Shown: in pieces, positions 1 through 5,993 of the stretch
How positions within the stretch are numbered: the stretch's first letter is position 1
How the letters are laid out: each line of letters opens with the position of its first letter
Source of the DNA: Clostridia bacterium
Lineage (GTDB): Bacteria > Bacillota_A > Clostridia > Christensenellales > Aristaeellaceae
Assembly: GCA_017432405.1 (NCBI GenBank)
Contig: JAFRJF010000087.1
Coordinates: 1-7,161, forward strand
Direction of reading: 5' to 3'
DNA: 7,161 bases
Position numbers and translations under genes: made by a program
Notes under the pieces: generated by a model
What the model was told of the DNA's origin: nothing
The model's input: the letters and a program-made list of their open reading frames with translations, nothing else
Database searches by the model: none

Positions 1-1190
1 CCCATCGAGAAGGTCTTTCTCGGCAGGACGCCGTGGCGGCGGATGGCGGCGAAGAGCTCGGACTTGTCGAAGGGGCGGGGCATCAGGCCCAGGGCGTCGG
101 GGCGGTCGATCAGGCCGCGCAGGGCGGTCTCGCCGTGGATGTAGTCGATGCGGGCCTCGGGGTGGCCGGCAAGCCACTCGTCCAGGAAGGCCTGGAGGCG
201 GGCCAGCGGGTGTTCTTCGGATTTGAAGCGCCAGGTGTGGCCCGCGGCGTCGAAGGCGACCAGGTCGTCCCCCTCCCCCAGGTCCGCGCCGTCGGCGCGC
301 AGGGTCTCGCGGTATGCGTCCATCAATTCAGAGGGATTCACGCCGAACAGCGCCCGGTGGATGGGCTCGAACACCAGTGCCGGGCAGACCAGGTTCACCA
401 GCTCCACCAGCGCATAGCGGGCCGGGTGGTTCGCCCGGACCTCGGGGGTCAGGGTGTCGCGGAGGTCCAGCCAGCACTTGCGGGCCGCGGCCAGCGAGTG
501 GTTGCCGTCGCCCACGGCGTACAGCAGCCCGTCCGCCTTCGCGTTCAGCGCGTCGATGGCGTCGAACACGCCTTTTACGTCCGCGCCTTCCACGGCCCAG
601 CCCCGCAGGTGGCCGCCGCCCAGCATCAGCTCGAAATCGTACAGCGGGCGCAGGCTGGCGCGGCGCTTCAGCAGAGGCTCAATCACCGTCATGCCGGGGT
701 CGTCGATCAGCATCATCACGTGGGGCAGCTCCACCGGCGCGCCGGCGCGGATGCGGGCCCTCGGTGGCACCCGCTCCAGCACCGTGCCCTCGGTGGCGCG
801 GATCAGGCTGGCGGAGCCGGGGTTGTAGTCGTAGGCCTCCAGGTCCAGCGCCACCACCAGGCCCGGGCGCGCGCCCGCGGGGGTGTCCCGCTCCACGAGC
901 ACGAAGCCGTCCTCCACCGCTGTTTCAAGGGTGCCGTCCGCCAGGTATTTGGCCATGGCGGCGTGGATGGCCGGGATGCGCGCCTCGCCCTCGGCCAGCC
1001 AGGCCTCCGGCAGGATAAGGCGCAGCGTGGAAGGGGCCTGACCCACCAGGGCGTCGGCCTGGCGCCAGTATTCCGGCTGGGCCGTAAACTGGTCGCAGGC
1101 CACCACCGCCCACTTTTCCGGGGCGACGCCGGCACGGGGCAGCAGGATTCGGGCGGTATGCAGGGCGTTGTCCAATTTTATATACCTCAT
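1..1190 (-). CDS. DUF1015 family protein, last gene of the serine operon in view (3' end cut by window)
   Basis: Reading the minus strand from the ATG at 1190 gives 396 uninterrupted codons that run off the window edge; relatives are a little over 400 residues, so about 20 are missing. Family landmarks are WAVVACDQFT (residues 28-36), a RATEGT segment (131-136), ELPHVMMLIDDP (154-165) and VGDGNHSLAAA (226-236), which I recognise as DUF1015 (Pfam PF06245). It looks soluble, with no signal peptide or membrane segment. The biochemical function is not settled; relatives often sit beside serC and serA, so a role linked to serine or phosphoserine is an inference. It starts 5 nt after the stop of the upstream gene and has no clear ribosome site for the ATG. 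An alternative TTG start at 1175 has TGAGG nine bases upstream and would remove five residues. The family call is secure, the start is not. Confidence 0.88.
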   Translation of the reverse strand, partial: MRYIKLDNALHTARILLPRAGVAPEKWAVVACDQFTAQPEYWRQADALVGQAPSTLRLILPEAWLAEGEARIPAIHAAMAKYLADGTLETAVEDGFVLVERDTPAGARPGLVVALDLEAYDYNPGSASLIRATEGTVLERVPPRARIRAGAPVELPHVMMLIDDPGMTVIEPLLKRRASLRPLYDFELMLGGGHLRGWAVEGADVKGVFDAIDALNAKADGLLYAVGDGNHSLAAARKCWLDLRDTLTPEVRANHPARYALVELVNLVCPALVFEPIHRALFGVNPSELMDAYRETLRADGADLGEGDDLVAFDAAGHTWRFKSEEHPLARLQAFLDEWLAGHPEARIDYIHGETALRGLIDRPDALGLMPRPFDKSELFAAIRRHGVLPRKTFSM

Positions 1191-1195
1191 TTCAA

Positions 1196-1951
1196 TTATC
1201 TGACATCATAGATCCGGTTGCCGTAGACGCTCAGCGAATTGGGCTCGCCGCTGGAATCCAGGGGGTCCATGATCTGGAATTCCCCATGCACGGTGCCCAC
1301 CAGCAGCACGTCGTGAAGCGTCCCCGTGCCCGGCTGCTTCACGCGAACCACGGGATAGACCTCCTGCTGGATCAGCATCTCCAGCGTGCCGGCAATGCCC
1401 CAGCCGGGCTGCCTTTCCGTCAGGCTGACGCCCAGCAGCGCCGCGGCCCTTTGCCAGTTGAGGCTGCCGGTTGCGTCATAGGCGCCGTTTTCAGACAGCC
1501 AGGCGTTCAGCGTGCCGGGGTTGACCTCGCCCTCGATGGGCGTTTTGAGCCGCTGCATCTCGATCAGCGCGGCCAGGCAGGTCACGCCGTCCCCGGCCTC
1601 CCCCAGCGTCCTGCCGGAGGCGCCCATTGGCGCGTCGGCCCAGGCCGCGTCCGTCTGGCAGAAGAACACCGGCACGCTGGGCAGCTCCCGCCGGGCCAGC
1701 ACCACCGCGCCGTTCGAGCGAAGCACCGTGCTGTTGGCGAGCAGGAGCACGACCAGCACCACGGCCACGGCCAGCAGGCCGGCGATCAGCTTGTTTCTGA
1801 GCCGCGCCCTGCGCCGGTATTCCGGCCGCACCCAGGCCGGCTTGCCGCGTTTGGGCAGAGGGCGCTCGGGCCGCGCCGGTTCCCTGCGGCCATTAGCCGA
1901 ACGGACCGGCGCGGCCCTGCGCTTCCTGTTTTCACTCTCGGAAGGTGACAT
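1196..1951 (-). CDS. Membrane-anchored C39-peptidase-like protein, probably catalytically dead
   Basis: A 251-residue protein in three parts: an Arg/Lys/Pro-rich cytoplasmic tail (1-54), one hydrophobic segment (about 55-73) and an outer domain (about 90-251). By the positive-inside rule the C-terminal domain should face outside. That domain follows the C39-like papain fold (Pfam Peptidase_C39_2 type): a QTDAAW start (99-104, like the usual Q-x-D-x-x-W), a nucleophile loop (120-127), LNAWLSENGAYD (148-159), and HDVLLVG then MDP with His213 and Asp229 as the usual catalytic His and Asp. In the nucleophile loop relatives read GCGPT, but here it reads GDGVT, so Asp121 replaces the catalytic Cys; the only nearby Cys is Cys125, four residues later. 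This suggests a binding or scaffold role rather than proteolysis. It starts 16 nt after serA with only a weak AAGGG upstream, so translation is probably coupled. The fold is inferred from motif order; no substrate can be named. Confidence 0.75.
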   Translation of the reverse strand: MSPSESENRKRRAAPVRSANGRREPARPERPLPKRGKPAWVRPEYRRRARLRNKLIAGLLAVAVVLVVLLLANSTVLRSNGAVVLARRELPSVPVFFCQTDAAWADAPMGASGRTLGEAGDGVTCLAALIEMQRLKTPIEGEVNPGTLNAWLSENGAYDATGSLNWQRAAALLGVSLTERQPGWGIAGTLEMLIQQEVYPVVRVKQPGTGTLHDVLLVGTVHGEFQIMDPLDSSGEPNSLSVYGNRIYDVR

Positions 1952-1967
1952 ATAGGCGATTAAACCC

Positions 1968-3137
1968 TTACGGCATCAGCAGGCGGGCGCGGAAGACCGT
2001 ATCCAGCGCCAGCAGCTTGGTGCGCAGCTGGGGGCTGGGCTTCTCGTCCACGTCCAGCACGGTATAGGCGTAGGCGCCCCGGGACTGGTTGACCATGTTT
2101 TCGATGTTCAGCCGCTCCCCGGAAATCACCTGGGTGATCGCGCCCAGCACGTTGGGCACGTTCTTGTGCAGTATGGAGATGCGGGGCATGGTCTGCTTTT
2201 CCAGCGCGCAATTGGGATAATTCACGCTGTTGACGATGGAGCCGTACTTGATGTAATCGTTGATCTGCCTGGCCACCATGCGCACGCAGTTGTCCTCGCT
2301 CTCGGGGGTGGACGCGCCCAGGTGGGGCGTGAGCACCACGTTGCGCACGCCGATCAGCGCCGCCTCCGGGAAGTCGGTGACGTACACCCGCAGCTGGCCC
2401 TGCTCCAGGGCCTCCTTCACGTCGTCGACGTTGACCAGGGGACCGCGGGCGAAGTTCAGCAGCGCGGCGGTATTCTTCATCCGGGAGATGGCCCCGGCGT
2501 CGATCATGCCCCGGTTGCCGTCGGTCAGCGGCACGTGCAGCGTGATGTAGTCGCTCTTCTCGATGATCTCGTCCAGGCTCAGGGCGTGGGTCACCGACCG
2601 GGACAGCCGCCAGGCGTTGTCCACGGAGATGTAGGGGTCGTAGCCCAGCACGTCCATGCCCAGGGCCACGCCCGCGTTGGCTACCTGCAGGCCGATGGCG
2701 CCCAGGCCGATGACGCCCAGGGTCTTGCCCGCCAGCTCGGGGCCGACGAACTGCTTCTTGCCGGCCTCCACCTGCTTTTCAACGGTCTGCTCGCCGGGGG
2801 TCAGGCCCTTGCACCACTCGATGCCCTCCGCGATTTTGCGGCTGGCCAGCAGCAGGCCCGCCAGCACCAGCTCCTTGACGGCGTTGGCGTTGGCCCCGGG
2901 GGAGTTGAACACCACCACGCCGTGCTCGGCCATCTTGTCCAGCGGGATGTTGTTCACGCCCGCGCCCGCGCGGCCCACGCACAGCAGGTTTTCCTGGATG
3001 GCCATGTCGTGCATGCCGGCGCTGCGCACCATGATGGCGTCCGGGTTGTCCATCTCATAGGCGACGTTATATTCGGTGTCGGGCAGTATGCCGTGGTACA
3101 CCGGCGAGATCGAATTCAGCTTTTGAATGTTGTACAT
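1968..3137 (-). CDS. serA: D-3-phosphoglycerate dehydrogenase, short ACT-domain form
   Basis: Cytoplasmic enzyme that oxidises 3-phosphoglycerate to 3-phosphohydroxypyruvate with NAD+, the first step of serine synthesis. At 389 residues it has the length of the short clostridial form: a substrate domain, an inserted NAD domain with GLGAIG (144-149) and Asp167 at the end of the second strand (NAD preference), and a C-terminal ACT domain (about 317-389), the usual site of serine feedback. Catalytic landmarks are Arg231 in FARGPLVN and His272 in TPHLGAST. The Glu of the usual Asp-x-x-x-x-Glu motif is not at its normal spacing after Asp255. The start at 3137 is chosen because GGAG lies ten bases upstream, it follows the serC stop by one base, and the protein then begins MYNIQKLNSI. 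An in-frame ATG at 3158 would overlap serC by 20 bases and has no ribosome site. Confidence 0.96.
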   Translation of the reverse strand: MYNIQKLNSISPVYHGILPDTEYNVAYEMDNPDAIMVRSAGMHDMAIQENLLCVGRAGAGVNNIPLDKMAEHGVVVFNSPGANANAVKELVLAGLLLASRKIAEGIEWCKGLTPGEQTVEKQVEAGKKQFVGPELAGKTLGVIGLGAIGLQVANAGVALGMDVLGYDPYISVDNAWRLSRSVTHALSLDEIIEKSDYITLHVPLTDGNRGMIDAGAISRMKNTAALLNFARGPLVNVDDVKEALEQGQLRVYVTDFPEAALIGVRNVVLTPHLGASTPESEDNCVRMVARQINDYIKYGSIVNSVNYPNCALEKQTMPRISILHKNVPNVLGAITQVISGERLNIENMVNQSRGAYAYTVLDVDEKPSPQLRTKLLALDTVFRARLLMP

Positions 3138-3138
3138 A

Positions 3139-4221
3139 TTATTTATGCTCCGTCTCAAAGTCTTTCATAAACGAAACCAGCGCCTGCACGCCCTCGATGG
3201 GCATGGCGTTGTAGATGCTGGCGCGAATGCCGCCCACCACGCGGTGGCCCTTCAGGTTCACCAGGTCGCGGGCCGCGGCGGCCTTGACGAATTCGGCGTC
3301 CAGCTCGGGGCTGGGGGTAGTAAAGGTGACGTTCATGCGGCTGCGAGATTCGGGCCGGGCGGTGGGGCGATAGAAGTCGCTGTCGTCCAGCAGGCCGTAG
3401 AGCAGCTTCGCCTTTTCGATGTTGACCTTCTCGATGGCCTCCACGCCGCCCTGCTTTTTCAGCCACTTCATGCACAGGCCCGCCATGTAGATGGCGTAGG
3501 TGGGCGGGGTGTTCAGCATGCTGCCCTTTTCGTCCATGATCTTCCAGTCCATGATCTTGGGGGTGATGGGCATGGCGCGGCCCAGCAGGTCGCGGCGCAC
3601 GATCACGATGGTCAGGCCCGCGGGGCCCACGTTCTTCTGGGCGCCGGCGTAGATCACGCCGAAGCGGTTGACGTCATAGACCTCGCTGAGGATGTTGGAG
3701 GACATGTCCGCCACCAGGGGCACCTTGCCGGTCTCGGGGAGCTTCGGGTAGCGGGTGCCGTAGATGGTGTTGTTGGTGGTGATGTAGAAGTAATCCGCGT
3801 CGGGGTTGAACTTCGAGGCGTCCAGCTCGGGGATGTAGGCGTACTTGTCGTCCTTCGAGGACGCCACCACGTTCACCTTGCCGTACTTGCCCGCCTCGAC
3901 CAGCGCGCCGTGGGCGAAGTTGCCGCTGTCCACGTAGTCCGCCGTGCCGCTGCCGGTCATCAGGTTCATGGGGATGGCCGCGAACTGGCCCGTCGCGCCG
4001 CCCTGGAGGAACAGCACCGCGTAGTCCTGGGATATGTGCATCAGGTCCCGCAGGGTGGCCTCTGTCTCGTCGAAGATGGCCTGGTATTGCTTGGAGCGGT
4101 GGCTCATCTCCATGACGTTCATGCCGGTGTCGCCGTAGCACAGCATCTCCCGCGCCGCCTGCTCCAGGACCTCCTGGGGCATCGTGGACGGACCGGGGGC
4201 AAAGTTATAAACGCGCTTCAT
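3139..4221 (-). CDS. serC: Phosphoserine aminotransferase
   Basis: PLP enzyme of fold type I that transfers an amino group from glutamate to 3-phosphohydroxypyruvate, giving phosphoserine; it takes the product of the neighbouring serA. Counted from the ATG at 4227, visible landmarks are YNFAPGPS near the N-terminus, SHRS (42-45), the phosphate-binding GGAT (76-79), Asp174 in ADMSSN (pairs with the PLP ring nitrogen) and the Schiff-base lysine Lys198 in GAQKNVGPAG. The C-terminal GGIRASIYN is typical. I prefer the ATG at 4221 (360 residues, starting MKRVYNFAPG as relatives do), because AAGGA then lies ten bases upstream; from the ATG at 4227 the gap is only four. It is the first gene of the operon and its stop is one base from the serA start, so the two are almost certainly translated from one message. 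Confidence 0.96.
   Translation of the reverse strand: MKRVYNFAPGPSTMPQEVLEQAAREMLCYGDTGMNVMEMSHRSKQYQAIFDETEATLRDLMHISQDYAVLFLQGGATGQFAAIPMNLMTGSGTADYVDSGNFAHGALVEAGKYGKVNVVASSKDDKYAYIPELDASKFNPDADYFYITTNNTIYGTRYPKLPETGKVPLVADMSSNILSEVYDVNRFGVIYAGAQKNVGPAGLTIVIVRRDLLGRAMPITPKIMDWKIMDEKGSMLNTPPTYAIYMAGLCMKWLKKQGGVEAIEKVNIEKAKLLYGLLDDSDFYRPTARPESRSRMNVTFTTPSPELDAEFVKAAAARDLVNLKGHRVVGGIRASIYNAMPIEGVQALVSFMKDFETEHK
3148..3151 (-). promoter_or_regulatory. Ribosome binding site of serA, inside the end of serC
   Basis: GGAG lies ten bases before the ATG at 3137 and within the last codons of serC. It fixes the serA start downstream of the longer ATG at 3158 and implies coupled translation of the two genes. 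Confidence 0.6.
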
Positions 4222-4231
4222 GGTCATACAG

Positions 4232-4236
4232 TCCTT
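4232..4236 (-). promoter_or_regulatory. Ribosome binding site that decides the serC start
   Basis: AAGGA on the minus strand is ten bases from the ATG at 4221 but only four from the ATG at 4227. Together with the family-typical N-terminus, this favours 4221. Confidence 0.55.
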
Positions 4237-4274
4237 CCCGATTGGTTATTCCCGACCCTATGCCGGGTATCATT

Positions 4275-4291
4275 GTACTTTATTATAGTAC
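4275..4291. repeat. Inverted repeat GTACT/AGTAC around the serC -10 box
   Basis: Five-base arms flank a seven-base centre, enclosing the TATAAT of the minus strand and abutting the 7-bp repeat at 4291-4310. A TCATTGT direct repeat also flanks it (4270-4276 and 4293-4299, 23 bases apart). The arms are short, so chance is possible; the position over the promoter is the reason to list it. Confidence 0.3.
4282..4287 (-). promoter_or_regulatory. -10 box of the likely serC operon promoter
   Basis: The minus strand carries a perfect TATAAT here, which would start transcription near 4275 and give a leader of about 54 bases before serC. No sequence resembling TTGACA lies 16-18 bases upstream and there is no TG extension, so the promoter may be weak alone or need an activator. 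It lies in the only non-coding gap large enough to hold the operon promoter. Confidence 0.55.
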
Positions 4292-4310
4292 CTCATTGTT
4301 GGGAATGAGG
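4291..4310. promoter_or_regulatory. Perfect 7-bp inverted repeat, candidate operator of the serC operon
   Basis: CCTCATT and AATGAGG flank a six-base centre. The repeat covers the spacer and the -35 position of the minus-strand promoter whose -10 box is at 4282-4287. No T-run follows on either strand, so it is not a terminator. It is a plausible binding site for a dimeric regulator of serine synthesis; the protein is unknown. Confidence 0.4.
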
Positions 4311-4374
4311 GAAAGAGGGGTTAAATAAAATCTGAATTGGGGCTTCAAAACATATCATCTTAACCCGGCCATGA

Positions 4375-4380
4375 TATACT
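4375..4380 (+). promoter_or_regulatory. Candidate -10 box of the murJ promoter
   Basis: TATACT matches the consensus at five of six positions and would start transcription near 4387, about 26 bases before the TTG start of murJ. The -35 region is poor (ATATCA at 4352-4357). A TTAACCC at 4360-4366 in the spacer pairs with GGGTTAA at 4318-4324, which may be chance. Confidence 0.35.
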
Positions 4381-4398
4381 TAATCTGGAAATATTTTC

Positions 4399-4405
4399 GG
4401 GAGGT
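4399..4405 (+). promoter_or_regulatory. Strong ribosome binding site that sets the murJ TTG start
   Basis: GGGAGGT lies seven bases before the TTG at 4413. No comparable site precedes the in-frame ATG at 4371, so the shorter 512-residue product is preferred. Confidence 0.75.
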
Positions 4406-4412
4406 CCTGTTC

Positions 4413-5951
4413 TTGGCGAAAGCGCAGCGGGCATTCAAGGCCACGATGCTGGTCACCGGCGTCATCATATTCAGCAAGGTGTTCGGCTTCGTGCGGGACA
4501 TGATACTGGCCAACTACTTCGGCACGGGCATGGCCAACGACGCCTATGTGTCGGCCTACAGCCTGTTCTACCTGCCGGTGCTGCTGTTCAATTCCTGCAT
4601 CTCGGCCACGCTGATCCCCCTGTACGTCGAGGAGCGGGAGCAGCACAGCCTGAAGCACGCCAACCACTTCGCCAGCAACACGCTGAACCTGTTCGCGCTG
4701 GCGGCGTTGGCGATTTCGGCGCTGTTCTTCGTGCTGGCGCGGCCCCTGGTGCGGCTGATCTACGTGGGCTTCGAGCCGGCCAAGACGGACCTGACCGTGC
4801 AGCTGGTGCGCACGATGCTGCTGTCGCTTGTGTTCAACATCACCTCCATCGGCCTGGCGAGCCTGTTAAATGCGGCGGAGCAGTACATCGCCGCCCAGCT
4901 GACCGGCTTCCCGCTGAGCGCCTGCATCATACTGGCCTCGGTGCTGTTCTCGGAAAAGTACGGCATCGTCGCGGTGGGCTGGGGCGTGTTCGCCGCCAAC
5001 ATACTGCAGACGCTGATTCTCATCCCCTTCCTGCGGGGCTGGTTCCACTACACCCCGGTGCTGGACTTCTCGGACAGGCGCTTCCACCGGCTGCTGGCGC
5101 TGGCCGGGCCGGCGATGCTGTCCATGGGCATCAGCGAGCTGAACCACATGATCGACCACGCGCTGGCCTCCGGGCTGAACCCCGGGGACATCTCCTCGAT
5201 GAGCTACGCCTACCGGCTGATCACGTTCCTGCTGGGCGTGCTGATGGTGCCGCTAACCACGGTGATGTTCTCGAAGATGAGCCGCATGGCCGCCGCGAAG
5301 GACAGGAAGGGCATGCTGGAGGTGCTGCGCCGCTGCGTGCTGGTGATCGCCCTGGTGGCGCTGCCCATCGTGGCCATCGCCGTGGTGATGCGCATCGACG
5401 TGATCAAGTTCGCCTACATGCGCGGGCGCTTCGACATGCACTCGGTGGAGGTCACCGCGGGCATACTGATGTGCTATGTGGTGGGCCTGCCCGCCTTCGG
5501 GCTGAGGGACTTTTTGAACCGGGTGTTCCACTCCCTCCAGGACACCACCACCCCCTTCCGGGTCTCCTGCGTGGTGGTGGGGATGAACATCGTGCTGAAC
5601 CTGATACTGCGCATCTTCCTGGGGGCGAACGGCCTGGCGCTGGCCACCTCCATCGCCGGGGCCACCGGCATGGTGATCCTGCTGCTGGCGCTGAAAAAGC
5701 GCTTCGGCCACCTGGGCTTTTCGAGGATACTGCCCGACCTTGCGAAGATCATCGTCGCCGCGCTGGCCTGCGGGGCCCTGTGCCTGCTGCTGGACCGGAC
5801 GCTGCCCATCGCCATGGGCACCGGGCGGGTGTTCGTGCGGCTGGCCGTCTGCGCCGGGGCGTCGCTGGTCGGCTACGCCGTCTTCTGCCTGGTGCTGCGG
5901 GTCAACACCTTTACCGAATTCGTGCGGGGAATCGTGAGCCGGAGGCGGTAA
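4413..5951 (+). CDS. murJ: Lipid II flippase MurJ (MviN family), TTG start
   Basis: Polytopic inner-membrane protein that moves lipid II across the membrane for peptidoglycan synthesis. From the TTG at 4413 it is 512 residues, the usual family length, with enough hydrophobic segments for about 14 helices. Family landmarks are FSKVFGFVRD (20-29) followed by FGTGMANDAY (36-45), the ASGLNPGDISSMSYAYRL block (252-269) and the GLPAFGLRDFLNR...LQDTTTPF block (358-382). A longer frame opens at an ATG at 4371, but it has no ribosome site and begins upstream of the likely transcription start; GGGAGGT at 4399-4405 sits seven bases before the TTG. Basic residues at the very end (SRRR) fit a cytoplasmic tail. 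The gene diverges from the serine operon. A related polysaccharide flippase (MATE/MOP superfamily) is possible in principle, but the motifs favour MurJ. Confidence 0.93.
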   Translation: MAKAQRAFKATMLVTGVIIFSKVFGFVRDMILANYFGTGMANDAYVSAYSLFYLPVLLFNSCISATLIPLYVEEREQHSLKHANHFASNTLNLFALAALAISALFFVLARPLVRLIYVGFEPAKTDLTVQLVRTMLLSLVFNITSIGLASLLNAAEQYIAAQLTGFPLSACIILASVLFSEKYGIVAVGWGVFAANILQTLILIPFLRGWFHYTPVLDFSDRRFHRLLALAGPAMLSMGISELNHMIDHALASGLNPGDISSMSYAYRLITFLLGVLMVPLTTVMFSKMSRMAAAKDRKGMLEVLRRCVLVIALVALPIVAIAVVMRIDVIKFAYMRGRFDMHSVEVTAGILMCYVVGLPAFGLRDFLNRVFHSLQDTTTPFRVSCVVVGMNIVLNLILRIFLGANGLALATSIAGATGMVILLLALKKRFGHLGFSRILPDLAKIIVAALACGALCLLLDRTLPIAMGTGRVFVRLAVCAGASLVGYAVFCLVLRVNTFTEFVRGIVSRRR

Positions 5952-5983
5952 TGAGAAATAATAAAAAAACATCTCCGTCATAG
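5951..5983 (+). CDS. Possible 10-residue micro-ORF between murJ and ruvB
   Basis: The last base of the murJ TAA is also the first base of an ATG (TAATG), which opens a 10-codon frame ([10 protein letters not shown]) ending in TAG. GGAGG at 5941-5945 lies five bases before this ATG, a good ribosome site that sits inside the end of murJ. The TAG is immediately followed by the ruvB ribosome site. The arrangement could pass ribosomes from murJ to ruvB or be a leader peptide; it could also be chance, since the spacer is AT-rich and any frame there would be short. No similarity to a known peptide is recognised. Confidence 0.3.
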   Translation: MRNNKKTSPS

Positions 5984-5993
5984 GGAGGTTCTT

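Noticed and set aside
33..1211. Open frame of 392 codons on the plus strand
   Set aside because: It is antisense to the DUF1015 gene; its product is a low-complexity Gly/Val/Gln/His mix typical of GC-rich shadow frames.
2166..3170. Open frame of 334 codons on the plus strand opposite serA
   Set aside because: Shadow of serA, His/Val/Gln-rich with no domain; serA itself has full motifs.
4205..4273. 22-codon leader frame on the minus strand before serC (ATG at 4273)
   Set aside because: No ribosome site, almost no leader from the predicted transcription start, and no run of serine codons as an attenuator would need.
3127..4308. Open frame of 393 codons on the plus strand opposite serC
   Set aside because: Shadow of serC; biased composition and no ribosome site or motif.
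4318..4366. GGGTTAA/TTAACCC inverted repeat in the divergent gap
   Set aside because: The arms are 35 bases apart and a 7-bp match at that distance is expected by chance in a gap of this size; mentioned only with the murJ promoter.
4228..4412. Terminator or riboswitch in the divergent region
   Set aside because: No stem followed by a T-run on either strand, and the serC leader (about 54 bases) is too short for a known riboswitch.
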